DNA from: Bradyrhizobium guangdongense
GTDB lineage: Bacteria > Pseudomonadota > Alphaproteobacteria > Rhizobiales > Xanthobacteraceae
NCBI RefSeq assembly: GCF_004114975.1
Contig: NZ_CP030051.1
Coordinates: 6,262,001 to 6,326,000, forward strand
Direction: 5' to 3'
Length of the DNA: 64,000 bases
In this document: piece by piece, positions 53,116-60,735 of the stretch
Numbering within the stretch: the stretch's first letter is position 1
Layout: every line of letters begins with the position of its first letter
Position numbers and translations under genes: made by a program
Notes under the pieces: generated by a model
Told to the model about the DNA's origin: nothing
Database searches by the model: none
What the model saw: only the letters and a program-made list of their open reading frames with translations

Positions 53116-53208
53116 CGCAAGACCCTCAAATCACTCACTAATATCGTCTGACGCTGGGATGCCAGAGAGCGCTAAAGCGCCTCTGAGAGTAGGACAGAGT
53201 AAGAACAT

Positions 53209-53247
53209 CCGTGCATTCCCGTGCATTATCCGTGCAAAATCCGCGCA
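53209..53247 (+). repeat. Four short direct repeats spaced one helical turn
   Basis: CCGTGCA occurs at 53209, 53219 and 53230, and CCGCGCA at 53241, giving spacings of 10, 11 and 11 bp. They lie 94 bp from the tRNA 3' end. Phased repeats next to an attachment site resemble arm-type integrase or excisionase binding sites. Confidence 0.5.
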
Positions 53248-53339
53248 GCTTGTTCCCAGCCTGTTCGGGCCGCGCGGAGGTTGAAATGTCATCGGCCTCG
53301 CGCTCTTGTAGGGTCGGGGTTCGCGAAGAGGGGCGGGAT

Positions 53340-53555
53340 ATGTGGCAGGCGTTTCTTTATCTGGCGGGAGCCGCCGCGATGGTTTTCTTCGGAACCGTAA
53401 TTTACCCCGCCGTCTCCACTGGCCGATGTATGGCGCGATGGAACGAGAGCGGCTTTACGGCCAAATATGACGAATGGACGGGGTGCAAAATCCAGATAGA
53501 TGGCCGGTGGATTCCAGAGGCAAACGTTCAAATTCGTCCGCAAAATTCGAACTGA
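53340..53555 (+). CDS. Small hypothetical protein with N-terminal hydrophobic segment
   Basis: A 71-residue protein beginning MWQAFLYLAGAAAMVFFGTV, a signal-anchor-like helix, followed by a short polar domain with two Cys (GRCMARWNE, WTGCKIQIDG). The start at 53340 has GAGGGGCGGG just upstream; an in-frame ATG at 53286 is less likely. No family is recognised. It is the first gene of the element next to the tRNA. Confidence 0.55.
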   Translation: MWQAFLYLAGAAAMVFFGTVIYPAVSTGRCMARWNESGFTAKYDEWTGCKIQIDGRWIPEANVQIRPQNSN

Positions 53556-53607
53556 GGCACAACTCGCTCGGACTCCACTTGCGCCTGCCTGTGACTACAT
53601 CCGGCAC

Positions 53608-54195
53608 ATGCAAAAGCGTTTTGAGTATTGCGTGCCGAAGGTCGCCCAGGTCGTCCCGACCGGTCGCGATTGGCTCCACGAAATCAAGTACGATGGGTAT
53701 CGAGGTCGCATCGAGCGCGACGGCGACCGGGTCCGGCTGTTATCCAAGTCGGGTCTCGATTGGGCGTGGCGCTACCCGCTGATCGTCGAGACCGCCCTGA
53801 AGCTCCGCTCCAAACACTTCACCATCGACGGCGAGATCGTCGTGCTCGATGAGAGCGGCGTTTCGGATTTCGACGCCCTTCACGCCAACCGGAACAACGC
53901 GGCGGCGCGGTTCTACGCCTTTGATTGCATGGCGCTCGCCGGTGACGACTTGCGGGAACTGCCACTGTTCGAGCGCAAGGATAGGCTCGCCCGGCTGATG
54001 CGGAACGAGGCCGCTGGCATCTTCGTCGCCACGTATGAGAGCGGCGAGATCGGCCCCGACCTGTTCAAGGCGGCCTGCAAGATGGGTCTCGAAGGCATCG
54101 TATCGAAGCACCGCGAGCGGTGGTATCGGCCGCGAACCTGCGATTGGCGCAAGGTCAAGAACCGCACGCACCCTGCTTTCTCGCGGGAGTTTTAG
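53608..54195 (+). CDS. ATP-dependent DNA ligase, adenylation domain only
   Basis: A 195-residue protein. The nucleotidyltransferase motif I Lys is in LHEIKYDGYRGRI near residue 28, and the following motifs are visible: DGEIVVLDESG (motif III region), ARFYAFDCMALAGDDLRELP and GLEGIVSKHRERWYRPR-type sequence (motif IV) with KVKNRTHP (motif V) near the end. The C-terminal OB domain of LigD-type ligases is missing, since the frame ends just after motif V. It may be a minimal ligase with its missing domain supplied in trans, or a decaying copy. No ku gene is nearby. Confidence 0.8.
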   Translation: MQKRFEYCVPKVAQVVPTGRDWLHEIKYDGYRGRIERDGDRVRLLSKSGLDWAWRYPLIVETALKLRSKHFTIDGEIVVLDESGVSDFDALHANRNNAAARFYAFDCMALAGDDLRELPLFERKDRLARLMRNEAAGIFVATYESGEIGPDLFKAACKMGLEGIVSKHRERWYRPRTCDWRKVKNRTHPAFSREF

Positions 54196-54616
54196 GCGGC
54201 TCCGTCTGAGTGCCGGGCACGCAGAGGCAGATCAGGTTCGGCCGCCGCGTTGCACCGCTCCCGACACGACACTCTTGGCAGAACAGCACCTTCGCAAGCG
54301 TGTGGATCGGTTTCTCGCGCGGCCAGACCAGATCGGGCAGCGGCACGCGCTCGAAGTGGCGGCAGACTTTGCACTTCACTTCGAGCAGCTTGAAACCCGC
54401 CTGGATCGCGGCGGCGATGGTCGGGGATGGATCAGCCTCGCCGCCCAGGAAGCGCCGGGCATTCCATTCTTCGCAGGCCAGCCGGTGCGCGACATCATAG
54501 GCCGCGACCATCTTCTTCTCTAACTCGGCGTGCAGCTGCTCAGTGCGCGCAAGCTCACGCGCGTAGTGCTTACAATCGCCGCCAGAGAGCGGCATCATGT
54601 GGATGATGCGAGCCAT
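54155..54616 (-). CDS. Zinc-ribbon-like hypothetical protein
   Basis: A 153-residue protein on the minus strand overlapping the ligase 3' end by 41 bp. Two Cys pairs (VKCKVCRHFE near residue 82 and FCQECRV near 113) separated by about 30 residues suggest a zinc ribbon. The first half is helical (LARTEQLHAELEKKMVAAYD) and the end is Pro/Lys-rich. The ATG at 54616 (MARIIHMMPLSGGD) is preferred over an upstream TTG. No family is recognised. Confidence 0.6.
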   Translation of the reverse strand: MARIIHMMPLSGGDCKHYARELARTEQLHAELEKKMVAAYDVAHRLACEEWNARRFLGGEADPSPTIAAAIQAGFKLLEVKCKVCRHFERVPLPDLVWPREKPIHTLAKVLFCQECRVGSGATRRPNLICLCVPGTQTEPPKTPARKQGACGS

Positions 54617-54902
54617 GTGTCGATCGTACCGCCGGAGCAACGCGAGTCCCAGCCGCTAGGGTTCGTGGTTAAGGCACCGTCCAAACACAATGAGACCCGC
54701 GCGGGTCTCTCACGGCTTCCCATTCGTTCTTATGGCTTCGTTGCGAATCGCGGTGGTCGGAACGGTTGCGACACTTTGCCGATCCTTGCCGCGATATTTA
54801 CGGCTATGCACGTTCTCTCCGACATTGCTAAGCGCGTTTGTCGCACGCCGAATCGACGAGCAGATTCGCTGCTCTCAAACCGGTGCGCCGGAACATGATC
54901 GG

Positions 54903-55361
54903 ATGACGAAGATTGGCATCGATCTCATTGGCAATGAGATTGCCGATTTAACTACCTTTTTCGAAGAGACGGGCAACGTCGCAGCAGCGTGGCGGGCTTA
55001 CAGTCTCGCACGTCAGCACTCGCGCACCGTTCCGGATGCAATCCAGACGGAGATTGATCGTTTCGCAGCAGGCCTTGCGGTTGTTGCCGAACAAGCCATG
55101 CGGGCCGGAGTTGACGTGGCGCACCCCGTGACATTTCGGCCCGAAGAGCTTGGTGCAATCTGGCGAGGCGACGGGAAAGCCGACCCGATCGGCGCGCTTC
55201 AACGGGATTGGCGGAATGTGTCCATCGGCGCAGCGGTTGCCCGCCAAATCGAAAACGGAAAGAAGGTCGGCGCCGCTATCGAAGCTGTCGCGGAATCGGT
55301 GCCCTATCTCAACAGCGAGACGGTGCGGAAGGCTTGGCAAAAGTTTCAGCGCAACGGATAG
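54903..55361 (+). CDS. Hypothetical protein of the element
   Basis: A 152-residue acidic-to-neutral helical protein from the ATG at 54903 (MTKIGIDLIGNEIADLTTFF). The upstream in-frame extension is Arg/Ser-rich and unlike coding sequence, so this start is preferred. Segments AAAWRAYSLARQHS and SIGAAVARQIENGKKVGAAIEA are helical; the end (YLNSETVRKAWQKFQ) resembles an HTH recognition helix. No family is recognised; a DNA-binding or replication-control role is only a guess. Confidence 0.55.
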   Translation: MTKIGIDLIGNEIADLTTFFEETGNVAAAWRAYSLARQHSRTVPDAIQTEIDRFAAGLAVVAEQAMRAGVDVAHPVTFRPEELGAIWRGDGKADPIGALQRDWRNVSIGAAVARQIENGKKVGAAIEAVAESVPYLNSETVRKAWQKFQRNG

Positions 55362-55474
55362 CGACGGATCATCCGCCGATTTTGGGGTATAGTCCGTCGG
55401 CTTCCTTTTACCTCGCAATCGCGTGGTAGTTCTCGGTACCTCTTGAGCCACCATCAAATCTCAAGAGGCGTAGA

Positions 55475-55705
55475 GTGAGACAACTGATCAAATCCGAAAC
55501 GGTACGGGAACGGCTGGACATCCCGAAGGCCACTTTCGAGCGGCACGTCAAGCAACGAACGCAGGGCATGCCTGCGCCCATATATATTGGCCGCGCCCGC
55601 TTCTTCGATGCGGCAGAGATCGAGGCGTGGGTTACGAACCGGGCGGCGGCCAGCTCCAAAGAATCGCGCGGCGAAGCGCTCGGCGTGAAGCCGATCTCGG
55701 CTTAG
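55475..55705 (+). CDS. AlpA-like helix-turn-helix protein
   Basis: A 76-residue protein starting at GTG 55475 with AAGAGGCG upstream. LIKSETVRERLDIPKATFERHV gives the HTH, and APIYIGRARFFDAAEIEAWV is the winged end typical of AlpA/MerR-like excisionase or prophage regulators. Such proteins activate integrase/excision or regulate phage genes. It is the first of three similar small DNA-binding proteins in this element. Confidence 0.78.
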   Translation: MRQLIKSETVRERLDIPKATFERHVKQRTQGMPAPIYIGRARFFDAAEIEAWVTNRAAASSKESRGEALGVKPISA

Positions 55706-55749
55706 CAGACCAACCACCACCGACACAGCCTCGATCCGAGGCACCGAAC

Positions 55750-55771
55750 CCGCTGGCGGTCCCGCCAGCGG
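55750..55771. other. Perfect inverted repeat
   Basis: CCGCTGGCGG-TC-CCGCCAGCGG is a perfect 10-bp dyad with a two-base centre, 46 bp ahead of the 55817 gene. It may be an operator for one of the element's HTH proteins or a compact hairpin in the leader RNA. Confidence 0.5.
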
Positions 55772-55816
55772 ATGGGCTGACGCACGCCTTTTACATCTAT
55801 TGAAAGAAGCATCACC

Positions 55817-56197
55817 GTGAATATCGAAGATATCAAGATCGGCTCCCCTGAACATGCTCTCGCGCTCGCAGATTACCTTGAAGGCGTGGACGAAGCGTCG
55901 CTTGGCCCGAGCGACATTGAGCTTTGTGTAAAGGCGTTACGCGGTCACGCCCTCGACCGTCGCACCCGCCCCATCGGCAAGATCTCCGCCGATGGCCAGA
56001 TCACGATCGAACTGCTCGAACGCTGCCTGGACCGGCTTGCCATCGCGATGGAAAAAGCCCCCCAGGGCGGAAAGGTCTACCTTCCGCTATGGGAGAGACT
56101 CGAAGCCGAGATCGAGGCACGAAAGGCGAGCGAGTCCACGATGGCTCGCGCGCGGCGGCGCTATCAGACCATTGACCTGTCGGACCGCCCCGCCTAG
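55817..56197 (+). CDS. Hypothetical protein of the element
   Basis: A 126-residue protein starting at GTG 55817 (MNIEDIKIGSPEHALALADY), rich in Glu/Ala/Leu helices and ending with a basic stretch (TMARARRRYQTIDL). No signal peptide or recognised motif. It lies between AlpA-like genes and the primase module; the local codon usage looks like its neighbours. Function unknown. Confidence 0.6.
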   Translation: MNIEDIKIGSPEHALALADYLEGVDEASLGPSDIELCVKALRGHALDRRTRPIGKISADGQITIELLERCLDRLAIAMEKAPQGGKVYLPLWERLEAEIEARKASESTMARARRRYQTIDLSDRPA

Positions 56198-56401
56198 AGG
56201 ACGCGGCCCCACCGGGCCGGACGTAACTGCTTTCCCCTCACAATTCACGCCTGCTGACACGCGGTCATGCCGCGTGGTCGGCATGTTTTTGCCTAGCGCA
56301 AGAGGATTCTCGGCAAGGGATACTCGAATGGTCTCCTAACAACCCCCACACGCGCCTAGCCTCGTCCCCGACTAACCCGACCCTCTACATGGAGAACCAA
56401 A

Positions 56402-56599
56402 ATGCGGATTGAATTGAACGGTAAGACCTACATCGACCAGAAGGCTTGCGCAGGAATCTTGTCTCGGACTGAAAAGTGCCTGGCTGCATGGCGCGTGCGC
56501 GGTTACGGGCCCGCATATCACCGAATTGGCGGCCGGGTGATGTTCTGCCTCGACGACGTGGTTTCGTTCATCAACGGCACGAAGGTCGATGCCACGTAA
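56402..56599 (+). CDS. Excisionase/HTH_17-like small DNA-binding protein
   Basis: A 65-residue protein (MRIELNGKTYIDQKACAGIL at the start). The order of a strand with tethered HTH (YIDQKACAGILSRTEKCLAA) and a wing ending GPAYHRIGGRVMFCLDDVVSFI is the HTH_17/AlpA pattern, in which G-x-Y-xx-I-G-x-x-V is typical. It is probably a regulator or recombination directionality factor. The second such protein in this element. Confidence 0.72.
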   Translation: MRIELNGKTYIDQKACAGILSRTEKCLAAWRVRGYGPAYHRIGGRVMFCLDDVVSFINGTKVDAT

Positions 56600-56605
56600 C
56601 CCAAA

Positions 56606-56640
56606 AGCAAAAACCCGCCCTGTTTGGCAGAACAGGACGG
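56606..56640 (-). terminator. Hairpin with minus-strand T-run
   Basis: CCCGCCCTGTT (56613-56623) pairs with AACAGGACGGG (56630-56640) with one G-T pair. On the minus strand it is followed by TTTTTGC (56612-56606). It could block antisense transcription entering the small HTH gene, since no minus-strand gene lies upstream. Confidence 0.4.
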
Positions 56641-56658
56641 GCCAGAAGGAAAGCTACG

Positions 56659-57000
56659 ATGACGAACAAGACCACTAATAGCGAAGCCAACGGGCCTTCG
56701 AAGGAGCATTTCAATCCTCGATATCTCCGCCCGTGCGCCGACTATTTCGCGAAGAACCCCGAAGCTAGCGTCAGAATCGTCGCGCGCCGTCGCATCGGGC
56801 GCGATTGGGTGAATTTGACTTTCTATGGCCGCGACGGCGGCGTTTTTGAGTTGCTTGGTGAGCAGGTAGCCAACCTGATTGCCGGGCCTCTTGGCTGCGG
56901 GACGGCCCTTGAACGCCTGACCGGCATTTATGAGTTGGTACGTTCGCAAGATTGCCGCCCCTCGCCGTCGCCCGCAACTCGGCGATACGCTCATGGGTGA
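56659..57000 (+). CDS. Hypothetical protein upstream of primase
   Basis: A 113-residue protein from the ATG at 56659 with AGAAGGAAAG upstream. The middle part (FNPRYLRPCADYFAKNPEAS, then VNLTFYGRDGGVFELLGEQV) is mixed alpha/beta; the end is Arg/Pro-rich and overlaps the primase start by eight bases (ATGGGTGA arrangement), indicating coupled translation. No family is recognised. Confidence 0.6.
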   Translation: MTNKTTNSEANGPSKEHFNPRYLRPCADYFAKNPEASVRIVARRRIGRDWVNLTFYGRDGGVFELLGEQVANLIAGPLGCGTALERLTGIYELVRSQDCRPSPSPATRRYAHG

Positions 57001-58000
57001 CTCTGCCTTCGCGACGACGGCCCCGGCGCTGCTTGCTACTGGCTTTTCGCCGATCCCGATCATGCCGAACAGCAAGTTACCGGGCACCGATTCACCCATG
57101 AAAAACTGGCACGGTTGGTGTCGCAAAGTTGCACCGCCGAACGCTATTGCCGGCTGGTCCCGTTATCCCGATTGCGGAATTGGTGTATGCCTTGGGCGCG
57201 GGCTGATCTGCATCGACATCGACTTCGAACCCGCGATGGACGCGCTGCTCGAAATGCTGCCGCCGTCCACCGTGCAGAAGAAGGGCCGGAAAGGCATCTC
57301 GCTCTTCTATCGCGGCAACACCGACTCGATCCGCTCGCGCAACTTCCGCACCCCTGAACGGGGCGGCCTTGTCGATCTGCTCGCCGAAGGTAAGCAGACC
57401 GTGTTGCCGCCCTCGATCCATCCCGACACCGGCGAGCCTTACTATTGGTGGACCGATGACACGCTGCTCGATGTGCGTCTCGACCAACTGACCGAGTTGC
57501 CCGATGACATCGCCGAGCGCATCGGCGAAGTCCTGAAGGCGTATGGTTATGATCCCCAGGCCGAACGGTTTGCACAGTCTCTCGACGCGCCTACCACGCG
57601 CTGCGTTGCGGACCCCGGAAGACTTGACGCGGCGTCGGTGTTCCGCAAAGTAAATGACTTTGCGTTAGCGAATCTGACCGCTTGGGTGCCGCATCTCGGT
57701 TTGCAGCGATGTTATCGCTCCGGTGTTGGCTTTAAGGCCGTCGCCGAATGGCGCTCGTCCGGCACCGGCCGGGCGCTCCAAGCGCGTGCTCTAAACCTGT
57801 CGTTCAAAGCGGACGGCATTCGCGACTTCGGAGATGGGCGCGGATACACGCCCGTTGATGTCGTCATAGAAGCTCGCCGCGAATCTGCGCCCGAAGCACT
57901 GGAATGGCTAGCCCTCCGTCTCGGAGTGACGCTCGGCGACCCTGAGGCGTCCGCGCTGGCGGATCGCATCATTGCAGCTGCGATGAAAAAGAAAACCTGA
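56993..58000 (+). CDS. Bifunctional DNA primase/polymerase (prim-pol) protein
   Basis: A 335-residue protein. The archaeo-eukaryotic prim-pol core spans about residues 10-180: FSPIPIMPNSKLPG, SRYPDCGIGVCLGRGLICIDIDFEP with the metal-binding D-x-D, and GRKGISLFYRGN with KQTVLPPSIHPDTGEPYYW. The remaining part is shorter than usual prim-pol/helicase fusions, because the helicase-like ATPase is encoded separately just downstream (3 bp gap). It should prime and begin replication of the element. Confidence 0.85.
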   Translation: MGDSAFATTAPALLATGFSPIPIMPNSKLPGTDSPMKNWHGWCRKVAPPNAIAGWSRYPDCGIGVCLGRGLICIDIDFEPAMDALLEMLPPSTVQKKGRKGISLFYRGNTDSIRSRNFRTPERGGLVDLLAEGKQTVLPPSIHPDTGEPYYWWTDDTLLDVRLDQLTELPDDIAERIGEVLKAYGYDPQAERFAQSLDAPTTRCVADPGRLDAASVFRKVNDFALANLTAWVPHLGLQRCYRSGVGFKAVAEWRSSGTGRALQARALNLSFKADGIRDFGDGRGYTPVDVVIEARRESAPEALEWLALRLGVTLGDPEASALADRIIAAAMKKKT

Positions 58001-58003
58001 CAA

Positions 58004-59167
58004 ATGGCAAAGATCACTATCTTCCCCCGACCTAAGCCCAGCCCGGTCAACACCGTATCGCTGCGGGCCATTGGAGCGACCTCGCCGGAACCGCCGCAAT
58101 GGCTGGTGAAAGGCATTCTCCCCCGCACCGGAGTTGCGCTGCTCTCCGGACAATATGCGGCGGGCAAGACCTTCGTTGGCATCGATCTGTGTTTGTCGCT
58201 GGTGTTCAATCGAGAGTTTCTCGGGCGCCGTGTGCGCTCGGGCGGCGTCCTCTGGATTGCCGCTGAGGGTGGCGGCGAGATCGACTCGCGAGTTGAGGCG
58301 GCCCGTGCAGGGAAGTTTCAGGACGGTCACGCCGGTGAGATTCCGTTCATTGTCGCCGAGCCCCCGGCCGGGTTGCTGCAGAACCACATCATCACCTGGC
58401 TTGAACACGCCGTTGCTGAAGCATCGTGGGAGATTGCCGAAAAATTCGGTGCGGATCTCCGTTTGGTTGTAATCGACACCCTTGCGGCGTGTTTCAACAT
58501 CGCCGACGAAAACGACAACGCTGAAGCCGCGCGCCTGATGAAAGAATTAGCCCGAGTTGGCAACGCCAGCGACGTGCTGATCATGCCGATTGCCCACCAC
58601 GGGAAGAACGCCGAGACCGGCGTTCGCGGCGCTTCGGCATATGGGGCTGGGGCCGATGCAATCCTTTCGGTGCTTGGAGTCACTGATCCCTTGTCTGGCA
58701 GGACCTCCAAACGATCTTTGGCGCTCACTAAGTCTCGGCGCGGCGGCACCGGTTCGCTGGAATCATTTGAAGTGCGGAACCATGTGCTCGGTCTCGACGA
58801 AGACGGCGACCCGATGACCGCCGGTTATATCGAGTTCTTGGAAAGTGCCGGAGAAGCCGCCCCGCAGGTAGTGGCGGCCAAGGTGAAGAGTAAGATTCCG
58901 CGCGACTTCACCGAGGCGTTCAATGAGGCGCTGGCAGGCCACGGGAAGGATTATAGAATCCCTGAAGGTCCGACCGTTACAGCGGTGAATGTCACCGAGG
59001 TTCGGAACCTCTTCTTGCGTCGATACATCACCGGCAACCCGGAAACTAAACCCTCGGCAAAATACAAGGCCTTTGCCCGAGCGATTGAGGCCGCAAAGAA
59101 CGAGACCATGATTGCGGGCACCTCCCTTTCCTCAAATGTCGAATTGATTTGGGCACTGCGCGATTGA
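58004..59167 (+). CDS. RecA-like AAA ATPase (RepA/DnaB-type helicase)
   Basis: A 387-residue protein. Walker A is GVALLSGQYAAGKTFVGIDL near residue 45, Walker B lies in LRLVVIDTLAACFN near 150, and VLIMPIAHHGKNAE with RGASAYGAGADAILSV follow, the pattern of RepA/TerL-distant AAA_25 ATPases that partner prim-pol proteins. It is presumably a hexameric helicase for element replication. It starts 3 bp after the primase stop and is followed directly by the iteron-like array. Confidence 0.85.
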   Translation: MAKITIFPRPKPSPVNTVSLRAIGATSPEPPQWLVKGILPRTGVALLSGQYAAGKTFVGIDLCLSLVFNREFLGRRVRSGGVLWIAAEGGGEIDSRVEAARAGKFQDGHAGEIPFIVAEPPAGLLQNHIITWLEHAVAEASWEIAEKFGADLRLVVIDTLAACFNIADENDNAEAARLMKELARVGNASDVLIMPIAHHGKNAETGVRGASAYGAGADAILSVLGVTDPLSGRTSKRSLALTKSRRGGTGSLESFEVRNHVLGLDEDGDPMTAGYIEFLESAGEAAPQVVAAKVKSKIPRDFTEAFNEALAGHGKDYRIPEGPTVTAVNVTEVRNLFLRRYITGNPETKPSAKYKAFARAIEAAKNETMIAGTSLSSNVELIWALRD

Positions 59168-59311
59168 GTGGACAAAGTGGACAGGTTGGACATTTGTCCA
59201 GTTTGTCCAACGGTCCAACGTCTACCCCCACACCACCCCCAAAGGGGTGTGGGGAGTGGACAAAGTAGACAAGTGGACAAGACCCTTAGGGAGAATGTCC
59301 ACTTTGTCCAC
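59168..59311. repeat. Iteron-like array, probable replication origin
   Basis: TGGACA recurs at 59169, 59178 and 59187 with 9-bp spacing, then its inverse TGTCCA at 59195 and 59204 (GGTCCA at 59212). A central hairpin (CCCCACACC near 59227 with GTGTGGGG near 59247) follows, then TGGACA/TAGACA at 59257, 59266 and 59274 and TGTCCA at 59296 and 59305. Position right after prim-pol and helicase genes suggests an origin or replication-control site. Confidence 0.6.
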
Positions 59312-59393
59312 TTTCGTTGAGGGTATTGTTAGAGATGTTGCAGACCGCGAGGTCGAAGCAGAGGTCGAGCTGAGAGCTATGTCCGCTCTCAGC

Positions 59394-59765
59394 CTAAGAG
59401 AACTTCCCCCAAGTCCGTTCTGTGGCCCACCATATGAGCCCGCTCCCGCCGACAATGATCACGCCCAAGCAAAACCATCCAAGTATGCCGACGGTGACCA
59501 GCCCCGCACCGAGCGCCATTACAGGCAGGATCATGGCGAGATAGTAAGGTCCGGTGTAGCGGCAATGCGTGCGATTGCACCGCTTCGCGTTCAATATGCA
59601 CGCGATGCCCATCCAGATGAGCGCGACGATCCAGATCACTGCGCGAACAGTTACAGGAACAAATAAGCCCGCAAAAATAGCTGTTTTAGGCATCCACCAC
59701 GCCAGCGCGCTGGTGTGGACACTGCCAAGCCAGTCGCGAGACGTCTGGATCGGCGCGTTGGTCAT
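59394..59765 (-). CDS. Small membrane protein of the mercury operon
   Basis: A 123-residue protein with three hydrophobic segments (PKTAIFAGLFVPVTVRAVIW, YYLAMILPVMALGAGLVTVG, LGWFCLGVIIVGGSGLIWWA) and the linking motif RCNRTHCRYTGPYY, whose Cys/His pattern recurs in related uncharacterised membrane proteins. It is the last of four co-directional genes starting at merT, with gaps of 5-14 bp, so it is probably part of mercury or other metal handling. Function is unknown. Confidence 0.72.
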   Translation of the reverse strand: MTNAPIQTSRDWLGSVHTSALAWWMPKTAIFAGLFVPVTVRAVIWIVALIWMGIACILNAKRCNRTHCRYTGPYYLAMILPVMALGAGLVTVGILGWFCLGVIIVGGSGLIWWATERTWGKFS

Positions 59766-59771
59766 CGCCTG

Positions 59772-59996
59772 TTACGCACAGCAGGAGCCTGCACCCGGTT
59801 CGCCGGCGCGCTCCGCCTGAATGGGCGGGCACGGCACCGAGCCATAGGAGCAGAACACGCAACAATCGCCCGACTTCGGCTTCAACTTCGTGCCACAACC
59901 GCTGCATTCATAAAAGAACTGACAGGCATCGGTCGGCATGGTCTCCGTTTTCGCCACAGAGCAGTGCGGACAGGTGATGGTAGATTCAAGAAGCAT
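59772..59996 (-). CDS. GDCCVxC-domain protein
   Basis: A 74-residue Cys-rich protein. The signature GDCCVFCSYGSVPCPP lies near residues 42-57, preceded by two further Cys pairs (ITCPHC and CSGCGTKLKP), so it can bind several soft-metal ions or form redox disulfides. Relatives are annotated as GDCCVxC proteins and include selenoproteins; here Cys codons occupy all key positions. It lies 5 bp after merP in the mercury operon. Confidence 0.82.
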   Translation of the reverse strand: MLLESTITCPHCSVAKTETMPTDACQFFYECSGCGTKLKPKSGDCCVFCSYGSVPCPPIQAERAGEPGAGSCCA

Positions 59997-60001
59997 CGGA
60001 T

Positions 60002-60286
60002 TTAGCTCTTGGGTGCGGACGGATACCCGGCCTTGGTGGTGGCCGAAGTCAGTTGACTTACATCGGCCTTAGCATCGTCATAGACGATCGTTGCCGACTT
60101 GTCCTTATAGGATACTGCAACCTTGGAAACACCGGGAACCGCTTCCAGGCTTCCTTTCACGATGGACGGGCATGCCGCGCAGTACATGTTGTTCACCGCC
60201 AAGGTGATCGTTCTATCTGCGGCCATCGCTGCCGGCGAGGCGACGACGCCGAAGGCAAAAGCCGCGAGGGCGAGAAGCTTGTTCAT
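60002..60286 (-). CDS. merP: Mercury scavenger protein MerP
   Basis: A 94-residue periplasmic protein with a signal peptide (MNKLLALAAFAFGVVASPAA) and one HMA domain. The metal motif is NMYCAACPSIVKGSLEAVPG, where the usual M-T-C reads M-Y-C. MerP binds Hg(II) and passes it to MerT. TCGGAG lies upstream of the ATG. The gene is second in the operon begun by merT. Confidence 0.92.
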   Translation of the reverse strand: MNKLLALAAFAFGVVASPAAMAADRTITLAVNNMYCAACPSIVKGSLEAVPGVSKVAVSYKDKSATIVYDDAKADVSQLTSATTKAGYPSAPKS

Positions 60287-60300
60287 AGGAAACTCTCCGA

Positions 60301-60687
60301 TCACGAGTTGAGAAAGAGGGGTGCGATAAAGTCGAAGCCGAGCGCGGCGACGACGAGGATCGTTGCAAGGATGAGGCTGGTTTTGACGATACGATTCGGC
60401 AGAGGACGTGCGCAGGCCTCGCCATCGGCGCAGGCGCGCGTTGAGGATCGGTAAACCAGCCAATAGCCGTACCCAAGGAACCCGAGCGTCGCCGCTATGA
60501 AGCATGGTTGATAGGGGGCAAGCCGGGTGAAATTGCCGATCCATGCTCCGCTGACCCCGAGGCCAAACAGAGCGAGCGGCAAGATGCAACAAGACGACGC
60601 CGCCAGCGCGCCGAACAGGCCACCTACTGCGATCAGACCCTGTCGCCGCCGGTCGTCGCCAATGCGATCAGCTTGATTGACTATCAT
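60301..60687 (-). CDS. merT: Mercuric transporter MerT
   Basis: A 128-residue inner-membrane protein with three hydrophobic helices. The Cys pair in SSCCILPLALFGLGVSGAW (first helix) and the loop pair C-A-D-G-E-A-C are the known Hg(II) relay residues. The ATG at 60687 is used; a TTG two codons earlier exists. It lies 8 bp beyond the mer promoter -10 element and is the first gene of the operon. Confidence 0.92.
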   Translation of the reverse strand: MIVNQADRIGDDRRRQGLIAVGGLFGALAASSCCILPLALFGLGVSGAWIGNFTRLAPYQPCFIAATLGFLGYGYWLVYRSSTRACADGEACARPLPNRIVKTSLILATILVVAALGFDFIAPLFLNS

Positions 60688-60694
60688 GAGCAAA

Positions 60695-60725
60695 ACCCTA
60701 CATCCTGTAGCGACTACAGGATCAA
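60695..60725 (-). promoter_or_regulatory. mer operator/promoter, MerR type
   Basis: On the minus strand TTGATC (60725-60720) and TAGGGT (60700-60695) are separated by 19 bp, the long spacing that needs MerR to be untwisted. The dyad ATCCTGTAG-CGA-CTACAGGAT (60702-60722) between them is the MerR site. It serves merT on one strand and merR on the other. Confidence 0.85.
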
Positions 60726-60735
60726 GGGCTATTTC

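Noticed and set aside
59247..59666. Plus-strand frame beginning with VDKVDK repeats
   Set aside because: The repeats are a translation of the iteron array and the rest is antisense to the supported membrane protein gene.
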